A DNA stretch of 64,000 nucleotides. It comes from Eremophila alpestris peregrina (Eukaryota; Chordata; Aves; Passeriformes; Alaudidae). The first letter of the stretch is position 1; each line of letters opens with the position of its first letter. Location of the stretch: NCBI GenBank assembly GCA_009792885.1, contig WMCF01000026.1, forward strand, positions 1,302,001-1,366,000, in the 5' to 3' direction. Shown here in pieces: positions 1 through 13,900 of this stretch. Below the pieces are notes generated by a model. It was not told where the DNA came from, did no database searches, and saw only the letters and a list, made by a program, of their open reading frames with translations. A program made the translations under genes and the position numbers.

Positions 1-1293
1 ACACAACTGGGAGAATTCACCAATTACTGTGTCAAGGCTCATTTTGTCAACTCAGACACACACCAGTGTTTCTCCTGGTCCCTAGTTTTCCACACAGCAC
101 ACTTCTTGGTGTACATGTAAAAGTAATCTGATGGGAATGGGTGGACTAAGACCCTGGGTCACACCTCAGTGTATCAAAAAATACCAGACATAGGTTTAGA
201 GACTGCACCCAGATGACACAAGCTGTCCCCTCAAATGATCTAGTCTGGGTCATTTTCCAATGTTCTCTTTACTAAAGGTGGGCGAGGGAGGAAGAAAAAC
301 CAAAAAAACCCCAGCCACCTTGATAAGAGCTACAATCTAACATACCTTTAATCTAGGATTTTTACTAGCTCACACAAACATAGAACAAACAGAAAAAAGA
401 AAACCAACCCCACAGATCCAAAAGCAAAATAACAAGAAAGAATTGCAAAGAAACTAGGCAAAACTACCCCAAGTTGTGAAAAATAATGAATTAAAGCCAT
501 GAAATTGGAAAAAAGAGAGACCAGTGAATTTCTCCAGAAGAAAACCAGGACTACAAGTATTCCAATTTTCAAAACCTATTTGCTAGTCAGACAGATGAGC
601 TAAAAATAAATTTGTGCTATCCTTTGATTTATTGATGTCTATGAGTAGAAATCAAACAATAATTGGTGCATAATGATCAAGAGTTTACAGTTCTTTCCTT
701 TGATATGAAATATGCATAGAATGCAAAATCTTATCTCACTTCTATCCTGTCTTTACACAGACTTCCACTTATCTTTTTTCTTTTTTCTCCAAATGATTAT
801 TTGAACACACTTTGCTCACCCTGAAAAGTAAGAAAAGTTCACAATGTGACTAGGAGTCGGGTGGATTCCTCTGAGCTTTGAGCTAAATTAGAGGACCTTG
901 CTCTTGACCTGCCAGCTTCCCAGGCACATCCCAGTCAGAGGTGGTCAGAGGGATCCTTAAACATTCTGATTCTGAAAAAGCGGCACATTACTCTGCTGGT
1001 AATTGTCTCCTTGAGAGACTTTGCTCTAGTGAGTATGAATAGTGTAGTAAGTGGTAAGAAGTCCTACTTTGCACAACTCCTGATTGACTAACAGCAAAAT
1101 CTGCAAAGTGAAATTGCTGACAGACATGGGGATGTACGTGGCTCTGACAGTACTACTGAAAAGCACTGGTTTCCTGGGTTGGGTTCCACGGGTCTCCTAC
1201 TGCTCTCAGACAGAGCCTAAGAAAGGTGTAGCATCTCATTCAGGCAATGGCACTCTGGGAGCTTTAAGAGCCCATAAGACAGCAACAGTGTAC
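1..1293 (-). other. TLL1: TLL1 intron 14, 5' part
   Basis: This is intronic sequence downstream of the EGF1 exon in gene order. I looked for the start of CUB3 (Ala-Cys-Gly-Gly) on the minus strand and did not find it. The open frames here are short and unlike any protein I know. Confidence 0.8.
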
Positions 1294-1419
1294 CTTCACA
1301 ACTCTTCTTGTCAGGAGCGAGTTCGTAGCCTGGATCACAGGCGCACTGGTAACTGCCCAGGGTATTTACACAGCGCTGCTCACAGCCACCATTGTCAGGT
1401 TTGGCACATTCATCTTCCT
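1294..1419 (-). CDS. TLL1: TLL1 exon 14: EGF-like domain 1
   Basis: This 126-bp exon, phase 1 at both ends, encodes EEDECAKPDNGGCEQRCVNT and then LGSYQCACDPGYELAPDKKS to CE. All six EGF cysteines are present, as are the calcium-binding start (D-E-C) and the hydroxylation pattern C-x-N-x4-Y-x-C. A calcium-binding EGF module between CUB2 and CUB3 stiffens the chain in tolloids. The single-exon, symmetric-phase arrangement is typical of shuffled EGF modules. The acceptor is TTGGCAG and the donor is AAG|gtacac. It is the last exon in the window; the CUB3 exon must lie before position 1. Confidence 0.97.
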
Positions 1420-2849
1420 CTGCCAAGACAGGGAAGAATGCAAAAATGTGTTAAATAATTACCTTCCTGAGCTGTAACCGCTGGACTAAAATTAACCCAG
1501 AAAATTATATGCATGCCATTACAAGATGCACTACATAAAACACTGTGGTTGCTGAATGGAGGATTTTCAAATTCTAAGGAGACCTGCAAGGGAGAAAATA
1601 AAAATTTGTCCTTTGTGGGGTGTGGGTATTTGGGTTTCTTTTCTTTTTTTTTTTTTTTTCTTTTTTAACAATATCTACTGACAGCTGCAGAACTAATTTA
1701 TAAGCACTTTGTGTGCAGGATACAGTAATTCAGGCAGCTATAATCTAAAGATTTTACAAAGTATTGAAGGAAAGATTGAAAATCCACAGTGGGGTCACTT
1801 GAAGGGCACTTTATCTCCCTCAGAATCAATCTGTACATTATCCTGAATTCATACTCAAAAACAGATTAACAGAATCCTCAAATCCTAGGTTTTTATTCTA
1901 CTGATATTAAAAGGAACAAGATGAATCAGGACTGGGGGAGGGAGAGGAATTGTGTGTTCTCTCTACTAGTTCTGAAATATACCCATGAGATTCATTACCG
2001 AAATATTCCTCTAATGCTGCAATAGTGTTTCCTTACACTAGGACAAGTAATTTCTCAGGAAAAAAATCAGAGCTCCTGTTCTCATGCCTATAGCCTTCAA
2101 AATTATAGCTGTCTACAATGAAAACGATCAGATAGAATTAGAAAAGCCATGGCTCCTTTTCAAAAGAGCAAAAACGTTTTCCTGATGGCATGACCTCTAT
2201 TTCAGGTGTCACCATGGACACACCACTGCCAGTGGTTTGAACTGTGCCACCAGCAACATTATGTGCAAATTACAAATATTCTACACATCAAATGCTTCAG
2301 GCACAGCTGCAGTTGCAGGACACCCTCCTCTCCCCAAAAAACACCCATAACTGAAGGAAGACTATTACTCGATATTATTTCTGGGTTTTTTTGGTTTTTT
2401 CCCCAGCTTACAGAGAGTAATACATTGATAAAGCAGACCAATCCAGAAAATAAGATAAGAAAAAACTGACAAGATTTTGACAAAGAAAAAAAACATTAGC
2501 AATCATACTGTTTAACTTTACACTTGATAACACAAAGTTTAAAAAGTGCCACTTTTAAACAAAATTAGATATGTTTCAGAACTAAGTTGATTAACTGAAC
2601 CTGAAGAGAGTAGAAGGTTGTGCTGAATATGTTCCTTCATTCTTCGGGCACATTTTACTAGGAGGTGCAAAAACCTCTGTTTCTTTGTTTTGAATAAATT
2701 CTATGCCCAGGAAAAAATATTCTGGAGAAAATACAGTCTTATTAATAAAAAAAGATTGAGAAGTATTTTTAACATGCGTTCATAGTTTTTCTAGTCCAAG
2801 AGGAAGTGATAAGCTGGTCATAACTTCCAAAATATGTTTTAACACTTAC
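1420..2849 (-). other. TLL1: TLL1 intron 13
   Basis: A 1,430-bp intron between the CUB2 and EGF1 exons. It holds a 16-base T run at 1,644-1,659; otherwise I see nothing in it. Confidence 0.9.
1644..1659. repeat. poly(T) run, T16
   Basis: Sixteen uninterrupted T on the plus strand inside a T-rich stretch. In the TLL1 transcript this reads as A16. It could be a decayed retroposon tail or simple slippage; no retroposon body is evident beside it. Confidence 0.9.
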
Positions 2850-3045
2850 CTTTAAAAAAGTTAGCTGCAAATCCTGCTTTGTTAACAGTTCCATCAGAAA
2901 CAAACTTCATCCACAGGGTGTTAGAGGTAGATCTAATGTCTTCTGGCTTGTCATAGCCACAAAAATGACCAATTAAAGGACTGTTCTCATTTGTTCCATC
3001 TCGGATTTCCAAGTAGTCATATGCACAGTTGTCATGTCTTTCAAT
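2850..3045 (-). CDS. TLL1: TLL1 exon 13: CUB2, second part
   Basis: This 196-bp exon (phase 0 in, phase 1 out) encodes IERHDNCAYDYLEIRDGTNE, NSPLIGHFCGYDKPEDIRST and then SNTLWMKFVSDGTVNKAGFA to ANFFK. CAYDYLEIRDG is the CUB calcium-site motif and GHFCG holds the last cysteine. Human has GRFCG, so the Arg-to-His change is a small lineage difference. With exon 12 it makes a complete phase 1-1 CUB2 module. The acceptor is TTTTACAG and the donor is AAG|gtaagt. Confidence 0.97.
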
Positions 3046-6000
3046 CTGTAAAACATAATTTTCAAAGTGACCTACCTGAACTTGACCATAAATATCAAAT
3101 ATCAGTCAGACAATAAACAGAATTTAACTTTTTTAAAGTTAAGATTAAGGTCTCTGTTTAAGGTTCAAGCAGCAGGAAGTTGAATGAGCATCATTGAACT
3201 GATTTTAGCTATATTCATTTTCTACACAAAAAAAAAAAAATTGAAATGTTACTAAGGAAACAATAGTCTAACTGGGGAAAAAAAGTAACTAAAAAAGACT
3301 TGCTCACCTCTAAGCTTTCTAGTATACTGTCAAACTTCTACTCTCATGTCAAGTTAAGTCCTCTTTTCTCTGGTACACTCAGCTAAACAAGATTAATGGC
3401 TCAGCAACTAAACAGGTCAGAAACATTCATTGTTTTAGCCATATTAAAAAGCTCAATTTTGATGAATATGATAGGATTTTTTTTTAGAATCTCCCTTTAT
3501 CCTCCAGACAGAGCAAAATTTTGCGCTTGTTCACAGATGTTGCAGGATAAAGGTAAAAAATCATGGTGTATAAGGAATTTCATGCAACTGAACAACTAGA
3601 TCCAGACACACATCTGAAATGATCAGCTCTGAAGTAGTTAACAGAACAGAGGACAAAAACTCATTTTTCTGTGGCCGATTTGTCTAGTTTCTTCTACACA
3701 ATTCCTGATTTCAGGTGTCCTCTTTTGATTTTCTGGGTCAATGAGTCAATCTTTGCTGTACTGATGGAGAAACCCACTGAAACCAGAAAAACTGAAAATT
3801 TCCCTTTCCATTTAAACTTTCTGCTGGATGACATTCAAACACAGACTAATATGTGAGTGGGCATGGGTGCATGTCTACTTGAGTAGCAAGCCTTGTGCTC
3901 TTTACATAAAGTATTTGCAGAGTCAATCAGAGTGGGAATTGCACCAGAGAGGAAAGAATAGAAGCTTAAATATGGCCTTGTCCAGAAGATAGATAATTTA
4001 CAATGCTTGTCTTTCTCAACAGAATTAAAAACCCTCTTGAGCTGATTCATTTTACTGCCAGAATACTTCACATTGTTCAATCTTATTTATAAAAAAATTA
4101 ACTAGATGCAAGCATTCAGAAATAATTCCTATAGGAACACTCTTGTTCAACAAACTGGCTGATTTGGGCGAGGCAAGTTTAGGGACAGAGAGGGTGGGGA
4201 GGGTGACAAGATCATCCTCCTGTAGAATGGCTGGAGAAAGCCTCAAATATAATTCAGCACATCCACATTCTGTTAAATAGATAAAGCAGTCTAAACTAAG
4301 CCCAGAAAAATCTACACTTGATCTTCAGAGAGAGTTTTTTCTTGTACCTAAGCTTCACAGTAAGTACAAGTATCCACTGGTTCTCCACTCTATTGTCCAC
4401 CATGACCAATACAAAGCTCAAGAATCACCACAGACTAAGGAGCTTTCACTCATCACATTATGATTTCTTTGTAAGAGGGAAAATTAGGGGGCAGGAACTG
4501 TTTGATTTTATGCCATTTTAGTGGCATCAAAATATGGCACTTATGAAATCATATTCCAATTTGAAATAAAGTCGGTCTTGTTATCTCAGTAAAAATCAAG
4601 ATGTGAACTGGCCCAAAACTCACTAATGTCAATGAAGGAATTGTGCATTTCCCCCCAACATCTGTGGTCATTTCAGTACTCAAGACTTTTAATTAACATC
4701 AGTTTTTCCATGTTTCCATTTTTTATGGACAACATGGAAATTATGATTACCAACCAGCCCAGTGCTGCTCTGAGTTACATGTGCCAAATTTCCATTGAGA
4801 TGTATTAGTAATTTCTTTTCTGAGGATCACTTTATTTTGGGCAGAAGAGAACAGCTAAAAAGAGATTTTGTATAGGAGTAAGTTTCTAAAATTCCTAAGA
4901 CTATAAGAACCAACTTATAAAGCGCTATTGAGCTTCAAAAAAACCCCATTTGCGAGGTTCTACCATATTCATTTCTGTTTACTTTACTACTAGTGCAAGT
5001 GATGCCAGTACTGTGGTTTTGAGAAATAACTCAAATGAAAGAAAACATTCTAAAATGTGGGGTATTTATCTGTACCTCAAGTTTTAAGATAATGTGGTAC
5101 TATCATCTGGGAACACTACAATACAAAGGTCTATTACACTTGCAGTAGTTTCTTATTTCTATCTTTCTTGTTCTTCCTATTTCCTATTTGTTCCTTGAGG
5201 AATATCTCTTCCACTTAATTAAAGGACTCCTGATGAGTTTGGTTGTAACTAGACTGATCCCACAAATCTTGTTTACTGGAGCACTAAAATTTCACAAGAT
5301 AGTCACATGATATTATATGTTGATGAGAAAAAACATGTGGAATGTTAGCAAATAAAAAACAAAGCAACCTAAAAGTTTTTTACAGAAATATGCATTTTCC
5401 ATAGGAAACTGAAAGATAACCTCAGCTCCTGAGGGCCTTGGAGGAAACCTTAAACTTGAATGGCATCAGAGAACTAAGTCGAGAAAATGACAGAAAAATG
5501 ACTAAAGCAGACACATAAGAGCAGGAAAACACTATGAAAGGTCCCAGAGAAATGGCAAGCCAGAGACATTCTCTACAGCCCTTCTCAAAAAATTGCCTCA
5601 CAGGTAGTTTTAGGTTTAGAAAAACAACAACAAGACCAACCAAACAAAAAAAACCCAAACAAAAACCCACATAAGGGCAAATACACCTCTTGAGTTACCT
5701 TTGTCTTATGGCACTTCTCCAACAGGAAAAAATTAAGATAAAAAAATTAAAGCAAATTTTAAAATCCCCAAGAACTGAACAAATAATAAACAGAGAAAAA
5801 ACAATAAGAAGGGCAAATATGAGAGCAGTTCTACTGCTGTAAAAATCTTCACATTATGTTTTTTCATTGTTAATTGTTTTGTTCATAAAGTCAAGCTGCA
5901 ATACAGGTAAACCTATCTGCCTCAGGTTGTAAGCTTCAGTCATAAAAGGTGGCATGTATGCCTAGTGAAATCAGAAGATCAGATAAATTTTATTCCTTTA

Positions 6001-8525
6001 TTTATTAAAAACAATTTAAATGATCCCTATCTGCACAGAGTTGAACAAGGTCACTCAAATGAGGAAGATTAATATGAATCTGCTCTACAAACCCTCTGGA
6101 TTGTGTTAGCTGGTGAGACTGCATGCCAAAAAGGTTCTTAAATTAAAAAAAAAATCAAACTAACTAACAAAAAAACCCTGTTAATTTTCAAAGAATGATA
6201 TTATAAAGGTGACTGTAACAATGGAAAAGATGAAGTTAGCAGTCCCAACATCTCTATTCTCACACAGACACTGGAAATTATAGCAGCTAAATAAGAAAGC
6301 GTAATCCTGTGCTCAGTGGAAAATGTGTTACCCACAGCAGGCAAAACAAGATGACTCATTGATACAGTTTGAAATTCTCAGTTTCCCCAGTGGTTTCATT
6401 TCAGAATGAAGGTTATTTATACAGTTCTTTTTTTCTAGTATTACATAGGGATAATGAGAATTCCTCTTACTTAACTGTACCTTTCAGAAGACAGAGAAGT
6501 AATTTTCTCACAAACACACTGCAATAACTCTCTGGCCTGACATTTACTTTTTTCTATCTCAGCTGGCACCAAGAACTGTGATTTTTAAACAACTTTTTGT
6601 TTTACTGGGCAGTGCACCAGGGATTCAGTCCAGAGAGGGACTCAGTATCAAAAAGCAGAACACCTACCTTCAAGGGCTGGGAGCAGAAATAGAAATCAGA
6701 CCCAGTAGTGAATGTCCAGGCACTCCAGAGAAGCTCCCAAAGCAACTCCCATTCTCAGCAGGGAGCCCAGTGGATGAGCCAGTAAGAGATGCCACAAAGA
6801 CACATATAACAGTCTTGTGCCTGTCTGGGGTGCTCATTTGGTGCTCAAGGGTATCTTGCCACTCTGGAATTACAGCTCAGACTCTCCCTGGAAAAGTATT
6901 TCAAGTCCCTACTGTTGGAAATTTTAATTTTTTTCTTTTCAAAACACATGAAGTATAAGCCCCAACTTGAGACTGTCCCCTGACTATATTTCTGCTCAAT
7001 TTCCTCTCTCTTATTATGAGGTGTTAGTCCACATGTTTCACCTCTAGAGAGTGCCATAATACTAAACAGTCTGGAGGAATAGCTGGGCATTTCTTCCTAA
7101 GGCCTTAATCACTTGTCTAATAAAATGTTCTGTTTGCTGGTCCTTTGCTTCTAGTTATTTCCTGTATAGTGAGGCATGAACATGCCATCTTCACACTTGT
7201 AAATAGTCCCTAACTTGGTGATTAGAAAAAGGTCCTGAAAGATGGGGAGAGATGTGGGTTTGATTCTCCCAGCAGTGATACTGAACTGAGGTCAGTTCAA
7301 GTGATAAAGCATCGTACACACAGACCACTGCTGATCAACTGCATCCAGACCAAATATTGCAGCAAGTCTCTTTTGCAGAGGAATTTCCCTTGTCAATACA
7401 TTAAAAAATGCTGAGCACTGATGGCAGACTTGAAAAGCTCCATATCTAGTCAGTAAAAAAAAAAAAGGGTACTCAAGAGGTTTATTTTCAACAGGGCTTA
7501 AATAGAGAGACTGACATACTATGGTAAGTAATCCTGAGCCAGGTCATGCAGACTCAGAAGATCAGGGGAAGCTGATCTTGTCTGCACTAGAACTGGCATT
7601 AATTCAGGATTAAATAAAAAACGGAAAATTAAGTAGAATCTATGAAATTATTAAAACTTCTATACTGTACATTCATAGTTGCTGATAAAGTCCCAATTCC
7701 TTATTGTCTCACACTCAAATCTTTCTACCAGTCATAGCAAAATTGTGCCATAACCCTGAAGTCTGTCTGCAAGACTAAAGCATAAGGTTGGAAATTATAG
7801 CTATGTTTACTATACCTGTGTTTATATCTATGTACAACACAAAGACAAAAAGTTTGGATTTTTAAAAAGTGTTCTTCATGCCCTTAATGCTGAAGCATAT
7901 TCAAATTAAACAAATTAACTCAAAGTGTGCTACCAAATTTATCTACAAAGTTCAAGCTGATGTATTCTGTAGGAATAAAACAGACATATGAAATATTATT
8001 TTTAATTTTTTATGTAATAGTTTACCACTGGCTAGCAATGTTATACACACGTGATGGACATTAAAGACATACAAGTGTGACAACTCACCACATCTTTTCT
8101 TTCCTCACTAAATATGGGTTTCTGATCTGAATATTAGTTTTAGGGTTCTTTTTCTTTTCAAAGCAGAAGCCAAAAAACACTGGTTTTTTTCTCCAGCCAC
8201 ACATTCTTTTTTGACAATAAGATTTAGTGAAGATAAAAAGTCCTGGGTATTTAACAGAATACTGAAGTGGCTTTGCTGAGCTGGATTATGCACTTGGTAA
8301 AATGTGACTATATACAATAACTTAAACATTCTAAGTCAAATGTTAGAGATTTCATTAAAACCTTTAATTTTGAAAATTTCTGGGGAAGAGAATGTCATGG
8401 ATTTTGGAGTTAATTTCTTCATAGAGAATTCTTAAATTCATTCACATGTTTTACTAAACATTACCTTAAATTTCAATATAATTTAGCCACTAGATGCTTG
8501 TCTGAGATTAGTTAAAAGGCTTTAC
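3046..8525 (-). other. TLL1: TLL1 intron 12
   Basis: A 5,480-bp intron between the two CUB2 exons. It has an A13 run at 3,228-3,240. A 126-codon plus-strand open frame at 6,578-6,958 lies in a somewhat GC-richer patch but shows no recognisable domain. No other feature can be supported. Confidence 0.88.
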
Positions 8526-8671
8526 CTCAAATGCTTGAAAGGTTAATCCTACATTGTAGTTTTCTGACACTGTTATTTTCCACACACATTCCTTCATTGG
8601 TCTGTAGTCATCAGGATAATTGGGAGACTGGATCTGGCCTTCATTTTTGTGAATTTCACCTCCACAGATAG
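8526..8671 (-). CDS. TLL1: TLL1 exon 12: CUB2, first part
   Basis: This 146-bp exon (phase 1 in, phase 0 out) starts CUB2 with AICGGEIHKNEGQIQSPNYP and continues DDYRPMKECVWKITVSENYN, then VGLTFQAFE. The CUB pattern C-G-G, SPNYPDDY and C-V-W-K is clear. It differs slightly from human near the end (ENYNVGLTFQAFE versus ESYHVGLTFQSFE). The acceptor is TTATCAG and the donor is GAG|gtaaag. No long open frame covers this exon because intronic stops flank it, so it was found by homology. Confidence 0.96.
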
Positions 8672-9599
8672 CTGATAAAAGCATAACATTTTGCTATCAA
8701 TAATGACATTTTCTGTAATTTTCCATCCCCAAACTAACATTAAATGCTCCTATTTTCAAAAGTAGTAATAAAATTGTTCTGGAAAATACTTAAACCTATT
8801 AAGGATAAATTATTGAAAACATAATCAATTTAAATCATTATATGTACTTCAGTTAGCAAATATATTTAGCATTTCTAATAGCTTTAAACATGTCTACAAT
8901 ATTGAGGACAAATTTGTAATAATAGATAATCTGAATCTATGCATTTCACAGAATATATTTAAAAGGTCAAAATAATTAAATTTTTGTTCACCCTTGAAAT
9001 ATAATAATAAACATTCTTTATTAATATTTACCAGTCTTTAGAAAGAGACAAAAGAAAGCAAAATGTCCTATTTTATAATGATCTACACATTTTAACCTAT
9101 AGTTTATCACTTCAAGTTTGCACTCAGTTTGAAGAAACAGCTAATATGAATAAAAATTATTTTCACAAAGAACACAGGTTCTATTTTAAACAAGTGAATG
9201 TTGACTTGCAAGTATATCTGATGTGCATGGGTACTTTTGTTAACTATTCCCAGAGTACAGGGATTTTTCTGACGGATAAACAGAAAGTACACAGAGAAAT
9301 CTTTGGTAACACTAAGCACAAGAACACGTATATTTAGTTAAATAAAGGCTTTATTTAATTAAAGGTAAAAAATGTTTGTGATTTTTATCAGTGATTTCCT
9401 TGAAAAAGAGCTCAGCTGAAATCTGATCACAGGAGGAGTTTTAAAATGCCCTGTCTAGTAATTTAGCACCTATTGTCTCTCAATGAAAAAATACTGATTT
9501 CGTATGTTAGTTTTGGTGGGGGATGGTTAATATCCAAAGGTATCTGGTTAATATTTTTCTCCCATAATCAATTCATTTTTAATGCTGTAAGAGGCTTAC
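8672..9599 (-). other. TLL1: TLL1 intron 11
   Basis: A 928-bp, very AT-rich intron between CUB1 and CUB2, the shortest in the window. Nothing else is seen in it. Confidence 0.92.
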
Positions 9600-9716
9600 C
9601 TTCATAAATTGCTGCAAAACCTTTCCCAACCCAGTTGCTGCTGCTGCGGAACTCAATCCACATCCTGCTGTCGGTGGATGCGAGGACTTCTGGCAGTTTG
9701 TCACCACAAAACCTGC
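9600..9716 (-). CDS. TLL1: TLL1 exon 11: CUB1, last part
   Basis: This 117-bp exon, phase 1 at both ends, encodes GRFCGDKLPEVLASTDSRMW, then IEFRSSSNWVGKGFAAIYE. RFCG is the fourth CUB cysteine region, and the WIEFRSSSNWVGKGFAA strand closes the domain. With exons 9 and 10 it forms a complete CUB1 framed by phase-1 introns. The acceptor is TTTTCAG and the donor is AAG|gtaagc. Two overlapping minus-strand open frames here both reflect this exon and its flanks; only the frame given continues correctly into exon 12. Confidence 0.97.
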
Positions 9717-10887
9717 CTGAAAACATGCAACCAGTAACTGCATTTTCTGCCGCCTCTGAAGCCACATGCTGCAAACATTTATACAAGTGTTTAACATTAT
9801 AAGCAGGAGCAGCAGGACCAGCTCAGTGGAACTATTCATATGCTTATGGTTAAGCACATGTGTTTCTGCAGATCAGGACCTAACACACAAAGATTTTATT
9901 ATAAAGCTTTCAGAACATTTTATTGCAGTCAGGCTCACAAGTCTAAGTATGAAACCTTAGGGGAATTAATGAAAAAAATTATTGTTAGAGATTGTTTCTA
10001 TACATACAAACACATAAGGGGAAAGTGAGTACAAATCTTAAGGAAGGAACACAATGTACGTCACAGTAATACAGCTCATTGTGCCTACAGGCCAAAGAGA
10101 TTTAAAAAGTAACATCTAAATGACCTAGTCTACATTATCCTCTTAAGTTCTGGCTAAGTAGGTAAAATTTCTGTTTTTCTGGTTGGTAGGGAAGAGGAGA
10201 AGAGGATAATTACTGTCTGGTCTTAATGGTTTCTTCTTTATTTTCTGTTCGAGGCCAAGAAAATAGGCATTCCTGTTAGAGAGCTGTCCTCTGTATCTGG
10301 GCACTAGCATTAGTGGGGGTGACATCTTCCCACCAACTTCCTGAATTGGAATAGCATGACTGCAGCTCTTACATTTCAGTTGCAACTCAAACTTAATTCA
10401 TTATTGCTTTGCATGTCTTTTCTCTGCAAGAGCAGGGAAGGACACACAAAGAACAAACAGAAGCAATCTACTTATAATCTTAAAGGTACAGGCACAGAGC
10501 TCCTAAGAGCCACTCTAAAGTAGGTGCATGTTTTCATCACATGATCTATGAGTATCCCATCACATGCTCTATGGATTTGTCTGTAAACTACTTCCTTATT
10601 TCTCTGAAAAAAACCTATGGCAGCTTCAAAATTCAATATCAATGAGCAAAGCAAAATCTTGCGCAATTTGTAGTTGACATCTTTCCACACTTGCAGCTAC
10701 ATAATGGTAAGCTGCAGTGAAAGGAAGGCTTGAGGCTGGATGTCAAGGCCATTTAGAGGGGCTTTTTCCCATCCCCAAGTTTGGATACATTCAAAAACCC
10801 AAGAAGTTTGTTGTGGGTTCAACAGCAGGTCCAGTGAGCCCAGTGAGTGTGGTGCAGGGGACAGTGCAGCATTTAACAGTTGCATAC
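9717..10887 (-). other. TLL1: TLL1 intron 10
   Basis: A 1,171-bp intron inside CUB1. No repeat or further gene is recognised. Confidence 0.92.
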
Positions 10888-10990
10888 CAAGCAGAGGGGA
10901 TTTTCTCCAGTAGCCATCTCTCACTTCAATATAGTCGTACCAACAGAGACTGCTCTTGTAAAGGTCCATGGTGGTAAAGTTTAAAACAAT
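10888..10990 (-). CDS. TLL1: TLL1 exon 10: CUB1, middle
   Basis: This 103-bp exon (phase 0 in, phase 1 out) encodes IVLNFTTMDLYKSSLCWYDY followed by IEVRDGYWRKSPLLG. It holds the CUB calcium-site pattern (C-W-Y-D-Y then EVRDG) and an NFTT glycosylation sequon. Splice sites are ATTTGCAG and TTG|gtatgc. The open frame beyond the donor, toward 10,697, is intron read-through. Confidence 0.97.
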
Positions 10991-13900
10991 CTGCAAATCA
11001 GATGAGAAGGCCTAAATAAATTGTGCGTGGTAAATAAGAGAAAAACAATCTCAACAACGTTCTGAGGAACTGAAGCCAGAGTGGTCACCTGTAATGGGAT
11101 TCCAACTATTTAGACATTTGATTACCCTCTCCTCAATTTTCTCTTTCACTAAGTAAAAGTTTCTTGGGAACCTGAAAAGTTTATTTTGTTCAATCTTATA
11201 TATTTAAGCAGATTCAAGACAAACTACTCACATTTAATTGTTCACAGGGAGTTTTTCACTGAGAAATAAAAATTTGAGAAGTCTAATAAGGCAAAATACT
11301 AGAGTAATATAATTTTAAGTATGATACTTGATAATTCTCTTCCACTACATTTTGACTATAATCAGCACTGACTATAATCAGCTGCAAATAAAAAAAATTA
11401 AAAACCATTGTTTTATTTTGGTTTGTGATTCTCCTACTACTGTTTTGACAAGATATTTTACTTTAGACACATTCGCATCTGAGCATAGAATTGGCATTAT
11501 CTTAACTTTGAAACTTGCAATTGAAACCTGCCATTATGAAACAAACACAAATTGTTGCACAGTAGCAGAAACTTCACACTGCAAAAGTACATCTCCATGG
11601 CAGCCTATGGAGCAGCTGTGAGTGTCAGTTGAAAGGAGAGCAATTTACCCTTAGTCCAGATGCAAGGAAAGAAAATTTAACACTGTAAAAATGAACCCAG
11701 ACAGTGAGATAAGATGGTTTAATTCCATCTCAGACTTCTTGGTTTCATGCACCCTTTCATGGATATTTAAGCCACGGGACATTTTGCCTTTACTACTTGG
11801 GCAGTCCTTCAGGAAGATGCACTGAAGAAATAAATGCACGAATATTTCCAGAATTCCAAAACCACCTATTTACCATGAGAAACATGAAGAGTTGGCTAAA
11901 AATACAAACATTCATATGCTTTACTCTGCCTCAGTTTTTTAATACATTTCCAAATCTTACTTGAATCTACTTCAGAGGATGGCAGAGAGATCATTCTCTC
12001 ATTCAAACAGCAATTCTTTGCCCTTGGCAGAATTTTTCTCCTTCAACTATTCTTTCAAATAAAGAGACCACAGCAACTACAAAACTTTTGTTCTCCTCAA
12101 ATCATCCACTTTGTAGTTCAGATTCCCTCTAAACTCCTACCTTCCTTTTTTCTCAAAACATAAGTGGGTATCTCTGTTTGAATTTAGCCATACTGTTTGA
12201 AAAGCCTGCTGCCCTCATCAGTCTTGTCCTTTCCCAGCCATGCCAACTTTACCCCCCAAACTGTGCAGTCAGAGGGGTTCACAAGGGGAAGCCCTTTTTC
12301 TTTGCTCTAATGAGATGCAGACAGCTGCTTAAACTAACCCAGCTGGCTCTGCTGGAAGCAAGCTACAGAAGCCACAACCTATACCTCCTTCCTTGCTTCA
12401 GCTCCTTAGAGCCTGGAGGTTTCTCACCAGTCTAGCCACAAGTTTTTCCTTTTTCCATGACACAGCTGAAACATAGGATTTCTTCTCTGTTCTTTGTTTG
12501 GAAATTCACCTTTTTCCAAACCTTAGTTGCCAGGTTGGCGTTGGGAAATGGATGGTTTCACTCAGCTGTGATCATGTCAATATCTCTAATTGCTGCTATC
12601 TAAATGGAAACTGTTAAAATTTAATGAGCCTCCTCAGTGGCCTCTGCTTTTGAAACTACATGAAATAACCTTCACAGCCTTTCCTCACTCTGACTTGCCA
12701 AGGTATTTGATGATACAGCAATTTCTTAATACTGACGAGAATTCGTTAACTCAGAACTCCCAATCTGTCACAGCATGATTTCTAGTCATAAACGAAACAA
12801 GTTTAAATATATTTAAGATTCTGATGTGCTATTCTGCAAAGTATTAAATAGAGCTACAGACAAGGCAGAGCTTGTTCAAGGGGACAGGAAAAATAATCAA
12901 TGGGTATTTGTCAGCACAATTAAAGAATTATTGATTACACAGCAGATCCAATTGTGCTACTGCAGCTTCCAAGAGAATTTATCATACTTCCTACTGCCTA
13001 AGATAAGAAAGCACAAAATATACAACAAATACCAGTAATATGAAGCAAGGTTTCTGCAGGTGGCATTTTTTACCTATATCAATCAAGGATTTTTCTGGCC
13101 TATTTTATCTTACATATAAAACATTAAGGAAAATTGAAAAGTAGTGTAACCTATTCAAAAAGGCAGATTGAAATAAAACAATGGCACAGTTGCAATGCTG
13201 CCTATGCCAATAAAACTTCTACACACCAGAAAGCAGGATTCACCCTGGCTGGGGGCATACAGCATATTAATAATACCATCCTCCCTCCGAGACTTTTCTG
13301 TGTATAGATACACTGAGTACAGCTTTTACAGCTACAATTTACCACGTAGTCTTAAGTCTCAAATGTAAAAGGTGAATGGACAAATTTCAGGGCATCAAAT
13401 ATCAGAAGAGTCCTTACTTGCAGAAAGAAGCATGGATAAAAGTTGTCCAAATTATGCTCATACAGCAGAATGCCAAATCTCAATAAATAAATAGAAAAGA
13501 GCTAGGCAAAGCCTTTTCAGTTTATTTTTAGGTGACTAAAGTGCTCACTGACCTTTCAGAACATGACACAATGTACTTACACATACTCTAATCTCCACGC
13601 AATATTCCTGAGATTTATCACAGTCAAAGCAGCAAAGGAACAAAAATTTGAATGTATTTTCATTTTCCCTTCATTATATGAATGTGTTACCACCATTTAC
13701 TGAGAAAAATTGGGATCATGTATAATGTCCAACATATGATGATATATGCATTAGCTAAGATTTAGACTTCATGGTTGTAAATAGGGTTCTCTGTCTCAAG
13801 ACAGACAGTATCCTATGGGAATAGTATGGATAAAACATACTAGCACAAATATCATTTACTTTATTCTTGCTGAACTATATGGAGACTAGAGAGATGAAGG

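Noticed and set aside
1084..1458. 124-codon plus-strand open frame
   Set aside because: It is the antisense shadow of the EGF1 exon plus flanking intron, with no recognisable protein.
9579..9857. 92-codon minus-strand open frame overlapping exon 11
   Set aside because: It is an alternative frame across exon 11. It does not join exons 10 and 12 and lacks CUB motifs.
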